Below are positions 8,593-16,990 of a stretch of 51,319 nt of DNA, piece after piece; the first letter of the stretch is position 1, and each line of letters opens with the position of its first letter. Origin of the DNA: Actinospica acidithermotolerans (GTDB lineage Bacteria > Actinomycetota > Actinomycetes > Streptomycetales > Catenulisporaceae); assembly GCF_018139625.1 (NCBI RefSeq), contig NZ_JAGSOH010000045.1, forward strand, positions 1-51,319, read 5' to 3'. Position numbers and translations under genes: made by a program. Under the pieces are notes generated by a model, which worked only from the letters and a program-made list of their open reading frames with translations, was not told where the DNA came from and ran no database searches.

Positions 8593-8598
8593 TATAAT
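8593..8598 (+). promoter_or_regulatory. Candidate -10 box for the first Crp-type gene
   Basis: A perfect TATAAT hexamer, unusual in this GC-rich DNA, sits 31 bp before the GTG at 8629. No convincing -35 hexamer lies 16-18 bp upstream (ACTGCC is the best). This could mean an activator-dependent promoter. The assignment rests on the hexamer alone. Confidence 0.35.
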
Positions 8599-8628
8599 CA
8601 AACTCGTTGATTCCCGACTTCGTCTGCT

Positions 8629-9453
8629 GTGGCCCGAAGGGCGGTGCTCGATGCGGAGGCGCGGCTCCTCGATCTCCTCGGGCGTGCAATGACCGGGCGC
8701 CCACACGCTGCTGGTCCGGGCGTTGGCCTTGCAGCCCGTAGTTGGCCGCCTGGAACCCTGCTGCATGAGCTGCATCCGGCCGGTCGTTTGGCACTGATGC
8801 GATTTGGGGCAGGCCGCAGGTTCCAGGCCGGTGAGACGCTCATCGTCGCAGGCGACCCGCCCGGAGATGTCTTTGTGCTGCAGGACGGCTGGGTTAAGGC
8901 CGTTGGGAGTGCTGTGGACGGGCGTGCGGTTCTGCTTTCGCTGCGGACTACAGGCGATGTGGTGGGCGAGATGGCCGCGCTCGACGGTGGACCCCGCTCG
9001 GCGTCGGTGGTGGCCGCCACCGGGGTGGCCGCTTTCGTCGTTGCCCGTGACCGCTTCTTGGCCATCGTGAACAGCGATCCGGCGGCAGCGATGGCGGTGA
9101 GCCGGTGCGTCACCGCGAAGATGCGCCTGGTGACCCGGCACCGGATTGATGTCACCGGCGCGCCGGTGCTTCAACGCCTGGCCAGGGTCCTCGTATACCT
9201 CGCTGAGTCGTACGCCACGGAGTGCGCCGAAGGCCTGCGCATCGGGGCGCCGCTCAGCCGCGCCGACCTCGCCGCGCTCATTGGCGTCGCGGAACCGAGC
9301 CTTTACCGGGCGCTCGCGTACCTGCGCGACCAGGAAGTTCTGACCACGAACGGACAAATGCAGATCGTGCGCGACTTGACGGCGCTCGACATGATCTCCC
9401 GCGGGACGGGCACCGCGGCGGACGGCCGCAGCGATGAATCGGGCCGTGCATGA
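8629..9453 (+). CDS. Crp/Fnr-type transcriptional regulator (module 1)
   Basis: A protein of up to 274 residues. Residues about 55-140 form a cyclic-nucleotide-binding beta-roll: FQAGETLIVAGDPPGDVFVL and then GEMAALDGGPRSASVVAATG, which keeps the Glu and Arg-Ser of the phosphate-binding cassette. A long helix (VSRCVTAKMRLVTRHRI) leads into a C-terminal winged HTH (about 200-245) with RADLAALIGVAEPSLYRALA as the recognition part. It probably senses a cyclic nucleotide and controls the module. The start is uncertain: GTG 8629 fits a TATAAT just upstream, ATG 8689 is the alternative, and neither has a good ribosome-binding site. It is followed after 122 bp by a cyclase-like gene on the same strand, an arrangement repeated in module 3. 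Confidence 0.85.
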   Translation: MARRAVLDAEARLLDLLGRAMTGRPHAAGPGVGLAARSWPPGTLLHELHPAGRLALMRFGAGRRFQAGETLIVAGDPPGDVFVLQDGWVKAVGSAVDGRAVLLSLRTTGDVVGEMAALDGGPRSASVVAATGVAAFVVARDRFLAIVNSDPAAAMAVSRCVTAKMRLVTRHRIDVTGAPVLQRLARVLVYLAESYATECAEGLRIGAPLSRADLAALIGVAEPSLYRALAYLRDQEVLTTNGQMQIVRDLTALDMISRGTGTAADGRSDESGRA

Positions 9454-9575
9454 TTCCGCAGGATCTCGAACTCGGGTCGGCTTTTTCGCTCATTTGATAG
9501 GTGCCGCCCCTCGGCTTCGACTTATCATCGGGGCAAAGAGAAGAGGCGACGAACTGCCGTGGGAGGGGAGCCCGC

Positions 9576-10523
9576 ATGTCCAGGTCGTACCGGAACCGCC
9601 TTTGCGTGGTGACGGACATCGAAGGCTACAGTTCGCATCCCGGTTCACAGCATGCTGATGCTCAGCGCAGGCTCTCGCAGATCATGAAGTTCGCGTGCCG
9701 GCACGCCGGGTACCCGTGGATCCGGTCGGAGGACCGCCAGGATCGCGGCGACGGCCGGCTCTTCCTGTTGCCGACGCAGATCGATGAGATGGTGGCGATC
9801 CCCGCCCTGGTGATGGGGCTGCGTCACGGGATTTACCTGGCGAATGAGGCGCCGGGGGAGTTCGGCCGGATGCGGATGCGCGTGTCGATGGCGCGCGGTG
9901 CGGTCACGCATGGTGACACCGGCCTTCTGGGGCAGGCACCGATCACCGCCTGTCGGATCCTCGATGCCGAACCCGTCAAGAGGCGCCTGCTGGAGACGCC
10001 GTCGGCTGACATTGTCCTCGCGGTCACCGACGAGATCTACAAGGACGTCATTCGGCAGGAGTTCCCCGGCCTGCCTTCGGCCGGGTTCTCGGGGATCGAC
10101 GTGCGCGTTAAAGAGTTCCACGAGCCGGCGTGGGTCCATCTGCCCGAAGCCGGTCCCACCCTGCTCAGGCGGGCAGACGCTTCGTGGTCGGCGATCGCGG
10201 CGAGTGCCGCTATCGCTCCGGCTGCCGTCGGGATCGGGGGGGCCATGCACCCGGATGGAGAGGGCTGGTGGACCGAGGACGGTGATGAAGTCGACGGAGC
10301 GTGGCCAGACGAGGGAGTCGGAGGTCACGGGGATCACGCGGTCTGCGGCGAGTTCGGTGAGGGAGGCGGGGCGACGGCGGCGGACTGGCTCGGCTTCGGA
10401 CCCGGTCCGGACGACGGGGGCGATCGCGGCGGCGCAGTCGGCTCAGATGAGGTGGATGGCGACACTGACGGCGATCAAGACGGCGATACGTTCGACGACT
10501 ATGGCGCGGAGTTGGTGATCTGA
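9576..10523 (+). CDS. Class III nucleotidyl-cyclase-like protein (module 1)
   Basis: A 315-residue protein whose first 210 residues match a large actinobacterial cyclase-like family. VVTDIEGYSS places a metal-binding Asp at 14, RGDGRLFLLP a second Asp at 59, and APITACRILD carries Arg127. The Asn expected at 123 for transition-state binding is Ile, so activity is doubtful or altered. VKEFHEPAWVHLP closes the domain. The C-terminal ~70 residues are an unusual Gly/Asp/Glu-rich tail. The ATG at 9576 is chosen for the GGAGGGGAG upstream. An inverted TGATA/TATCA pair (9495-9499 and 9523-9527) lies in the 5' gap and might be an operator. Its TGA overlaps the ATG of the membrane-effector gene, so the two are translationally coupled, as in cyclase-effector defence pairs. 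Confidence 0.75.
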   Translation: MSRSYRNRLCVVTDIEGYSSHPGSQHADAQRRLSQIMKFACRHAGYPWIRSEDRQDRGDGRLFLLPTQIDEMVAIPALVMGLRHGIYLANEAPGEFGRMRMRVSMARGAVTHGDTGLLGQAPITACRILDAEPVKRRLLETPSADIVLAVTDEIYKDVIRQEFPGLPSAGFSGIDVRVKEFHEPAWVHLPEAGPTLLRRADASWSAIAASAAIAPAAVGIGGAMHPDGEGWWTEDGDEVDGAWPDEGVGGHGDHAVCGEFGEGGGATAADWLGFGPGPDDGGDRGGAVGSDEVDGDTDGDQDGDTFDDYGAELVI

Positions 10524-11125
10524 TGATCGGTTCCGGTTCCTCGGTCTCGATGCGCAGGCGGTTCCGGCCGTTGGCCGGCCACGAGACCGCGAACAGCGCC
10601 GTAGCACAAGTCGATTCGGCAGCGCCCGGCGAACCCGAGCGGGCTTGGCGGGTATTCGACGCGACTGTGCAGTGGATTGCGCATGCCGATGGAAAGGCCG
10701 GTCTCACACTCGGCAGCGCCGGCGTGGTGGGCGGTGTGCTCTTCAGTATCGTCGGGCGGCAGAGCCGACCAGACGTCGCCCTCGTCTGCATGGCAGGGCT
10801 CTGCGCTGCGGCGGCCGCGGCGGCCTGCCTGTTCGCGACGGTCGCCCTCTGGTCCCGGTTGCAGCCTCCCGTGCAATCGGCGAACCCGATCTTCTTCGGC
10901 GACATCGCATCCGGCTATCCGGACGCGGCGGACCGCGACCGGTACACCGCGTCAGTGCTGGAACTCACCCGAAGCCCGGAGCGGCTCACCCTGCTGATCG
11001 CCGAGCAGGTCTGGGCGAATTCGCACGTCGCGCGCCGAAAGTATCGCTGGGTGAACCTCGCCCTCACCTCCCTCGCGGCGGCGCTGGTCGCCCTCGCCGG
11101 AACGTGTGCCCTCGTGTATCTCTGA
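10523..11125 (+). CDS. Pycsar-effector-like membrane protein (PycTM type)
   Basis: A 200-residue protein with hydrophobic segments at about 59-78, 85-110 and 175-200. The arrangement AWRVFDATVQWIAHADGKAG, two membrane helices, NPIFFGDIA, a helical stretch (LLIAEQVWANSHVARRKYRW) and a last membrane helix is that of the Pycsar effector family (PycTM, PF18967). Those proteins are membrane effectors activated by cyclic pyrimidine nucleotides made by a partner cyclase during phage infection. Here it starts inside the stop codon of a cyclase-like gene, which supports the same partnership. The dynamin-like gene follows after 25 bp. A decayed paralogue lies at 30187-30487. The family call is by motif; activity and ligand are inference. 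Confidence 0.72.
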   Translation: MIGSGSSVSMRRRFRPLAGHETANSAVAQVDSAAPGEPERAWRVFDATVQWIAHADGKAGLTLGSAGVVGGVLFSIVGRQSRPDVALVCMAGLCAAAAAAACLFATVALWSRLQPPVQSANPIFFGDIASGYPDAADRDRYTASVLELTRSPERLTLLIAEQVWANSHVARRKYRWVNLALTSLAAALVALAGTCALVYL

Positions 11126-11150
11126 CCGACCGCACGACGAAGGATGGAGC

Positions 11151-13082
11151 ATGCGCTCTTTCGACCAGTTGCGCGAGATCGTCCTCGCGCTCTTCGATCG
11201 CTTGGACCGGCTCGCCGCGGATCAGCCCGGTGACCGGCCGGTCGGCACGCAGCGCTTCGCCGCGGCACGGGAGCGGCTGGAGGAGGGCCGGCTGGTCACT
11301 GCCGTATGCGGTGAATACAAAGCCGGCAAGTCGACCTTACTGTGCGCGCTGCTCGACGAACCAGGGCTCTTCCCCGCGGACACGCTCCCGGCCACCAACG
11401 CCGTCACCGTGGTGCGCTGGGGTGAGACCGAGCGCGTTACCGTCACGACGCGTATCGGCGACGACCGTACGGAGACGATGCTGATCGACCGGAGTGAGAT
11501 CGCCGACTATGTGACCGAGGGCGGTAATCCGAACAACGAGCGTGAAGTCTTGCTCGTCGAGATCGAGTTGCCGAATCCGAAGCTTGACTCGGGTATGGTC
11601 CTGGTGGACACACCCGGGGTGGGCGGAGTCCAGACCGATCACGAGGCGGCGACGTTCGCGTATCTGCCCGCCGCAGACGCGCTGCTTTTCGTCACCGATG
11701 TGGAGAAGCCGCTTCTGGAGAGCGAGTCGGACTTCCTGCGTCGGGCGATCGGTGCGGCGCAGCTTACTGACGACGCCGACAGCGTGGTCGGCGTCATGAC
11801 GAAGATCGACCAGGGGGGAGAGTATGAAGTCCTGCTGGACGAGATGCGCGCCCGGGTCGCCGAGCTGACCGGACGCGACGTAGACGAGTTGGCCCTCGTC
11901 CCGATCTCCGCCTGGTTGAAGCTCCGATACTTGGAGACCGGGGACGAGGAGTATCTGGCGGAGAGTAACTTCCCCGCACTCGACGAGGCTTTGTGGGCGG
12001 CGCTCGGCCGCAAGCGGTCACGGGTACTGCTCGGCGACGCGTTGCGGGCGCTGTACGACCGTGCGAACGGCTGTCTCGCCCCGATCGCGGCCGCCGAGAA
12101 GGCGGCCAGAGATGAAAGCGGGCAGACGCTCGAGATACTGCGCAAACAGGCAGCCGAGCGGAGCCAGTACCTGGCGAAGCTCGCTGCCGACAGCAAGCTG
12201 TGGCGGCCGAAACTCGAGGAGGAGTTGAAGAAGGCCGCGAAACGCGTCAACGCGAGCGCGAGCGCGCGGCTTGAGGACAACTGGACGGTGTTCCGCGATC
12301 AGTACACAGCCGAGAACAGCGAACTGCTCGACGCGCCCGAGCGGCTCTCCGCGCAGTTGACCGCGGACTTCGCCGCACTGCTGGGTGGCCTGCTCAAACT
12401 CGTGCGCAAGGAGGTGGCGAAGGCTGTCGAGCGTTTCTCCGTCGATCAGGGATTCACGCTCGCGCCGCCGCGGATCTCCGCGCTGCCGGATCTGCCGGAG
12501 CCTAAGCTGCCCAGCGGTTCCTCGATCATCGTGAGCAATACGTATAAGGGTGCCGGCGCGACCAAACTGCGTACCGCAGCCATGGGCGCTGGCATCGGGG
12601 CCGCGATCGGCGGCGGGATCGGCGCCCTGTTCGGGCCTATCGGCATTGCCGTGGGTGGCGCTGTCGGCGCTTGGCTGGGCGCCAGGATCGGCCATGACGA
12701 AGGTCAGTTGGCTGTAGAGGCGAACACGGAGCAGAGTCGGCGAACCGAGATCATCAGGGTCTTCAGCCCGTCCAAGATAGCCCAGGCTACGTACATCCAG
12801 TCGCTGATCACGTTGCAGTTCGACGAGATCCGTCCGAACGCCGTGACCGAGCTCACTAGTCGGCTGGAACAGGAGAAGGAGGCTGCCGAAAACATTCTGG
12901 GGCGCCTGGGTGCGGACCAGCGGGAGGTCGAGAAGGACCTGACCGTGCGGCTGGCCGGGTATGCCGCAGAGCGCAAGCCGTTCGACGATATTCTCATCGA
13001 GCTTGAGACGAGAGCCCGGGACATCGACCTCCTCGGGGTGCGTCCCGAAGCCGGCGTGGGTCCTGATGGCGGTGAGGCGTGA
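11151..13082 (+). CDS. Bacterial dynamin-like GTPase 1, with glycine-zipper segment
   Basis: A 643-residue protein with a complete dynamin-type GTPase: P-loop GEYKAGKST at 54-62, conserved Thr in LPATNAVTVVRW, DTPG in LVDTPGVGG, and TKID as G4. A helical region follows, and residues about 476-510 form a Gly/Ala-rich glycine zipper (AAIGGGIGALFGPIGIAVGG) suited to membrane insertion, then a charged C-terminal coiled coil. Bacterial dynamins remodel or seal membranes, and some are antiphage. The ATG at 11151 has AAGGATGGAG upstream. The 3' end overlaps the next dynamin gene by 4 bp. Next to a Pycsar-like effector, a membrane-surveillance or membrane-damage role is plausible (inference). Confidence 0.85.
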   Translation: MRSFDQLREIVLALFDRLDRLAADQPGDRPVGTQRFAAARERLEEGRLVTAVCGEYKAGKSTLLCALLDEPGLFPADTLPATNAVTVVRWGETERVTVTTRIGDDRTETMLIDRSEIADYVTEGGNPNNEREVLLVEIELPNPKLDSGMVLVDTPGVGGVQTDHEAATFAYLPAADALLFVTDVEKPLLESESDFLRRAIGAAQLTDDADSVVGVMTKIDQGGEYEVLLDEMRARVAELTGRDVDELALVPISAWLKLRYLETGDEEYLAESNFPALDEALWAALGRKRSRVLLGDALRALYDRANGCLAPIAAAEKAARDESGQTLEILRKQAAERSQYLAKLAADSKLWRPKLEEELKKAAKRVNASASARLEDNWTVFRDQYTAENSELLDAPERLSAQLTADFAALLGGLLKLVRKEVAKAVERFSVDQGFTLAPPRISALPDLPEPKLPSGSSIIVSNTYKGAGATKLRTAAMGAGIGAAIGGGIGALFGPIGIAVGGAVGAWLGARIGHDEGQLAVEANTEQSRRTEIIRVFSPSKIAQATYIQSLITLQFDEIRPNAVTELTSRLEQEKEAAENILGRLGADQREVEKDLTVRLAGYAAERKPFDDILIELETRARDIDLLGVRPEAGVGPDGGEA

Positions 13083-14662
13083 CCCTGCGCGAGCGCGCGG
13101 ATGCCGCATTCTCAGCCGCGCTGGCCGAGCTGTGGGCCGACCCCGAACTCGCCTCCGTGCACGACCAGGTCGCTGATCTGCGCGAACTCTACGCGCGGAA
13201 GATGAGCGTCGCGCTGATCGGCCGGGTCAGCTCGGGCAAGTCCACGCTCGCCAACGCCCTGCTCGGCGGCGCCTTCGCGGCGACCGGAATCGAGGAGTTG
13301 ACCTACAATGTCTCCTGGCTTCGCCGTGGAACCCTGCCCGGTGTGACCGTGCATTTCACGGACGCGGACGGCCGCCCTCCCGAGCGGCGGGCGCGAGACG
13401 AGCTGGACTCGCTGGCCACCAGGGCGCATGCCGATGCACGCGCGAGGCAGTACCTCGCCGCGATCTCCTACTTGGATGTCGTCGATCCTTGCCCCGCCCT
13501 CGAGCCCTTCGACCTGATCGACACGCCTGGCCTGGACGCCGTTGCCGGAACAGTGCAGACCCGCAAGACCCTGGGCATCCTCGGGCGCACCGTGCGAGAC
13601 ATGCGCGCCGACACCGTCGCCTTCGCCGCCCGCGCCGACGCGCTCATCCTCGTCTTCCCGAGGGCGATGGCCGGATCGGACGCACAGGTCGTCGACGACT
13701 TTCTGCGCGCCGGCCTCGACACTACGGACCCGATCACCGCCGTAGGCGTGCTCACCCAGATCGAGAAGCACTGGCCCCGGTACGATCCCATGACCAAGGG
13801 GGCTGCGGACGCTCGACGTCTGATGGCCGCGCCGTACGCGCGTCAACTGCTGTTCGAGCTCAAGCCGGTGGCCGGGAAGCTGGCCGCGGGCGCAGCGCTC
13901 CTCGACGAGCGTGACTACGAAGACCTCTGCGCGCTGAGCCGGTATCCACAGGACGAGCTGTTGCGACTGCTGGAGCTCGGCAACAAGTTCCGTGTCGCGG
14001 AATCCGCGAACCTGCCACTCCCGGCGGCTCGGCGCACCGTCCTGTTCGATCAGTTGAGCGGCTACGGCATCCACCTCGCATGTGACCTGGTCCGCGGTGC
14101 CCCCGATGTGCGACAGGCGGCTTCGGTGGAGCAGTTGCGCGAGCGACTGGTTGAAAACACCGGCCTGCCGGACCTGCGTCGCCTGCTGTCCGACCACTTC
14201 GCCCGGCGAGCCGACGTCATCAAGCTACGTCGCGCCATCGGTGACGCGTCGGCGCTGCCCAAGCGACTGCCCTCCGGGCTCGACGAGCGGCAGCGGGATC
14301 GAGTCGGGCGCGCCGCGGCCATGGTGACAGACCTTGAACACGAGCTGGTCTTCCGCGTGCTGAACGCGCTCGGTCACTACCAGCGGGGCGAGCTGGGCTT
14401 CACTGTGGAGGAAGGCGAGGAACTGCTGCGGGTCAGCGGCGAACATGGTGTCGGCCTCGAGGCGCGCCTCGGCCTGCCGACTGGAACCCCGGGGACCGAG
14501 ATGGCCGCGGCGGCCACGGCGAGGCGACGCTACTGGTCTGCCGCCGCGCGCAGCCTGCGATATCAGGGCCCGAGCCACGGCGCGTGTGAGGTCATGCGGC
14601 GCGCGTACGACGGGATCGCCGAAGAAATCCGAGCGCTTGAGACATCGCGGGAGGACCGATGA
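13079..14662 (+). CDS. Bacterial dynamin-like GTPase 2
   Basis: A 527-residue partner of the preceding GTPase. It has P-loop GRVSSGKST at about 48-56, G3 DTPG in LIDTPGLDAVAG, and a diverged G4 (TQIE where TKxD is usual), so guanine selectivity may be reduced. No glycine-zipper or strong membrane segment is visible, unlike GTPase 1. Pairs of unequal dynamins that act as hetero-oligomers are known in bacteria. The GTG start at 13079 overlaps the preceding TGA, and its own stop overlaps the ATG of the Hsp70-WD40 gene, which suggests fixed stoichiometry. The dynamin family call is firm; the membrane role is inferred from family and context. Confidence 0.8.
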   Translation: MTLRERADAAFSAALAELWADPELASVHDQVADLRELYARKMSVALIGRVSSGKSTLANALLGGAFAATGIEELTYNVSWLRRGTLPGVTVHFTDADGRPPERRARDELDSLATRAHADARARQYLAAISYLDVVDPCPALEPFDLIDTPGLDAVAGTVQTRKTLGILGRTVRDMRADTVAFAARADALILVFPRAMAGSDAQVVDDFLRAGLDTTDPITAVGVLTQIEKHWPRYDPMTKGAADARRLMAAPYARQLLFELKPVAGKLAAGAALLDERDYEDLCALSRYPQDELLRLLELGNKFRVAESANLPLPAARRTVLFDQLSGYGIHLACDLVRGAPDVRQAASVEQLRERLVENTGLPDLRRLLSDHFARRADVIKLRRAIGDASALPKRLPSGLDERQRDRVGRAAAMVTDLEHELVFRVLNALGHYQRGELGFTVEEGEELLRVSGEHGVGLEARLGLPTGTPGTEMAAAATARRRYWSAAARSLRYQGPSHGACEVMRRAYDGIAEEIRALETSREDR

Positions 14663-16980
14663 GCGAACGGTTCCGGCTGTGGCAGAACCCGTACTCTGGA
14701 ATCCGGGCGTCCCATCCGGCCGCCCCGGTCCCGGTCCACGAAGAAGAGCCCCGTATGGCAGCTCCCATACTGGCGATCGACTTCGGCACGTCGAACACGT
14801 CCGCAGTGATCGTCGTGGACGGCCGTATGCTGCCGCTACGCAACGCAGAAACCGGCAGGTTCTCCTGGCCCACCGCTGTTTTCCGGGACGGCGACGAGCT
14901 GAAGGCGGGGTCCCAGGCGGAGTGGGCGAAGCTTTCCAGACCTGACCTCTACTGCGACGGCTTCAAGCGCTTTCTGGGGTCGCCGGAGACGGTGGCCCTG
15001 GGCGACGCGGGCTTCCCGATCGTGGATTTGATCGCCAGGATGCTGCGACACCTGCGCGACGAGGCCACCGCGCTAATCGGCCAGCCGATCGGGCGGACCG
15101 TGCTCACCATCCCGTCGAGCTACGGCGAGCACGACCGTCGGCGAACGCTGATGATCGACGCGGGCCTCAAGGCCGGGTTCACCGATGTGGAACTGCTGCC
15201 CGAGGCCGTGGCCGCCGCGCTCGCGCCGCTGGTCCGCGCTCCGCTCGCGCCCGGCAGCCTGGCCCTGGTCTACGACCTGGGCGGAGGTACGTTCGACGCG
15301 GCCCTGGTGCGCATGGCTGACGACGCCGAGGTCACGGTGCTCGACCAAGCCGCGTTGGAGCACAGCGGCGGCCGCGCCGTCGACGAGCGACTGGTGGAGT
15401 ACATCCGAATGCACACGGGACCAGAGGCGGCCGCGATCCTGGACCCCGAGCCGGATCAGGCGCCTGAGGTCGCGGCGCGCGCGGAACTCATGGCTCACGA
15501 TCTTGTGCGCAGGCTCAAGCTCATACTCAGCGGGCAGCAAACGGCGACGGACTACTCGCTGCCCTCCGTGCCCCCGATCCGGCTCGCCCGCGACGAGATG
15601 AACAGCGTCATCGACGACCTACTGGACAACACGGTCGAGTGCTGCAAAACACTGGTCGCCAGGGCCGGCCTGACCTTCGACGACCTGGACGCGGTGATCC
15701 GCGTCGGCGGCAGTTCGCGAATCACCAGGGTCGGCGAAGTACTGGAGCGGCTGGGCCCTCCAGTGTGCGAACCCGAGGACCACGAACTGGCCGTCGTCCA
15801 GGGCGCGGCCCGCTGGGCGGCGCGGGCGGTGCAACGCCGGCTGCCGCACTCGCCCGCCGGACCGGGTGACCGGCCACTGCGCTTCGACCTGCCGGGAGGC
15901 CAGACCGCGCGGCTGACTCGCTGGCTGATGCCGCGCGGCGCCGTCTACCCCGCCGGGTCCGCTCTCGCCGTGGTGCGGCTGCGGGACGGCTCGCTCTGGC
16001 ACTTGTACGACAACGCCGCCTCGCCCGGTCTTCTGCACCACCGGCAGATCGACGCGGGGGATCAGATCGCCTCGGGGGACTGGATCGCCACCGTGCGTCC
16101 GCCCGCGCCGGCCAGCCGCTTCGGCGAGGACGGCGGCGGCGCGACCGAAGCGGCGTTCAGCGCCGACGGAGGCTCGCTTGCGGTGGCTGTCGACGGCACT
16201 GTCAGGATCTGGAAGACAGCGGACGGCACCGAGCCTCAACTGTCCGAGCAGGCTGGCCGCACCGCCCTCGCACGGGGACTGCAGCCGGGTGACGGAATCA
16301 AACTCGTCACATACCACAACGGAACCGTGACCCTCTGGGAGCCGACCGACGGCGCGCAACTGCTGCGCATCGACGCCCCGGAGCCTCTGATCCCGGCCGC
16401 CGCGCATATCGCCAGCGGCCAGATAGCGCTCGTGGCCGGGAACGGTGAGAGCGCCGTGATTCGGCGATCCGACACGTCGGGGCTGGGCGAAATCCGGTAC
16501 TCCGCCCACGTCCAGATTCATGACATCGTTCTGAGCCCGGACGGGAGAGCTGTCCTCGCCGCCGGCGAGGACGGATTCGCCCGGATCTGGAATGTCGAGA
16601 CTGAAGAATCGCTCGCGGCTTTCGAGCACGACTCCGCGGTGGTCACCGCGCGGTACAGCGCCGACGGAGCTCGTGTGGTCACCAACGCTGAGAACTACGT
16701 GGCGCGCGTGTGGGATGTGGCGAGCGGCGAGCCGATCACGGAGTTCCGGTATGGGAACCACCTGCACTGCATCGCGCTGAGCCCGGACGGCACCTTGCTG
16801 GCGGTCGGCGGTTCGGGAGGCGGCGTGCGGCTGTGGGACGTGAATGCCAGCAAGGAGATGCTGGCGCTGCCGGGGTCGGGGTCCGTCAGCGCCCTGGTGT
16901 TCAGTCCCGATGGCAACCGGCTCGCGGTAAGCGCGGCCTCCCGGCCGGTCGAGGTCTACCTCCTCGCCCGGCCGGTGTGA
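14659..16980 (+). CDS. Hsp70-type ATPase fused to WD40 repeats
   Basis: A 773-residue fusion. Residues ~36-395 are an actin/Hsp70 ATPase: phosphate-1 IDFGTSNTSAVIV, phosphate-2 VYDLGGGTFDAALV (~207-215) and the adenosine motif IRVGGSSRITRVGEVLERLG (~350). The peptide-binding domain of DnaK is missing. A linker with a small beta-rich segment (RFDLPGGQTARLTRWLMPRG) leads to about five WD40 blades from ~490 on (VRIWKTADG, VTLWEPTDG, ARIWNVETEE, ARVWDVASGE, VRLWDVNASK). The propeller may replace the substrate domain as the client or sensor surface. It overlaps the second dynamin gene by 4 bp and is the last gene of the operon. It ends 10 bp from a convergent GTPase gene. Confidence 0.85.
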   Translation: MSERFRLWQNPYSGIRASHPAAPVPVHEEEPRMAAPILAIDFGTSNTSAVIVVDGRMLPLRNAETGRFSWPTAVFRDGDELKAGSQAEWAKLSRPDLYCDGFKRFLGSPETVALGDAGFPIVDLIARMLRHLRDEATALIGQPIGRTVLTIPSSYGEHDRRRTLMIDAGLKAGFTDVELLPEAVAAALAPLVRAPLAPGSLALVYDLGGGTFDAALVRMADDAEVTVLDQAALEHSGGRAVDERLVEYIRMHTGPEAAAILDPEPDQAPEVAARAELMAHDLVRRLKLILSGQQTATDYSLPSVPPIRLARDEMNSVIDDLLDNTVECCKTLVARAGLTFDDLDAVIRVGGSSRITRVGEVLERLGPPVCEPEDHELAVVQGAARWAARAVQRRLPHSPAGPGDRPLRFDLPGGQTARLTRWLMPRGAVYPAGSALAVVRLRDGSLWHLYDNAASPGLLHHRQIDAGDQIASGDWIATVRPPAPASRFGEDGGGATEAAFSADGGSLAVAVDGTVRIWKTADGTEPQLSEQAGRTALARGLQPGDGIKLVTYHNGTVTLWEPTDGAQLLRIDAPEPLIPAAAHIASGQIALVAGNGESAVIRRSDTSGLGEIRYSAHVQIHDIVLSPDGRAVLAAGEDGFARIWNVETEESLAAFEHDSAVVTARYSADGARVVTNAENYVARVWDVASGEPITEFRYGNHLHCIALSPDGTLLAVGGSGGGVRLWDVNASKEMLALPGSGSVSALVFSPDGNRLAVSAASRPVEVYLLARPV

Positions 16981-16990
16981 GCGGCGTGGC

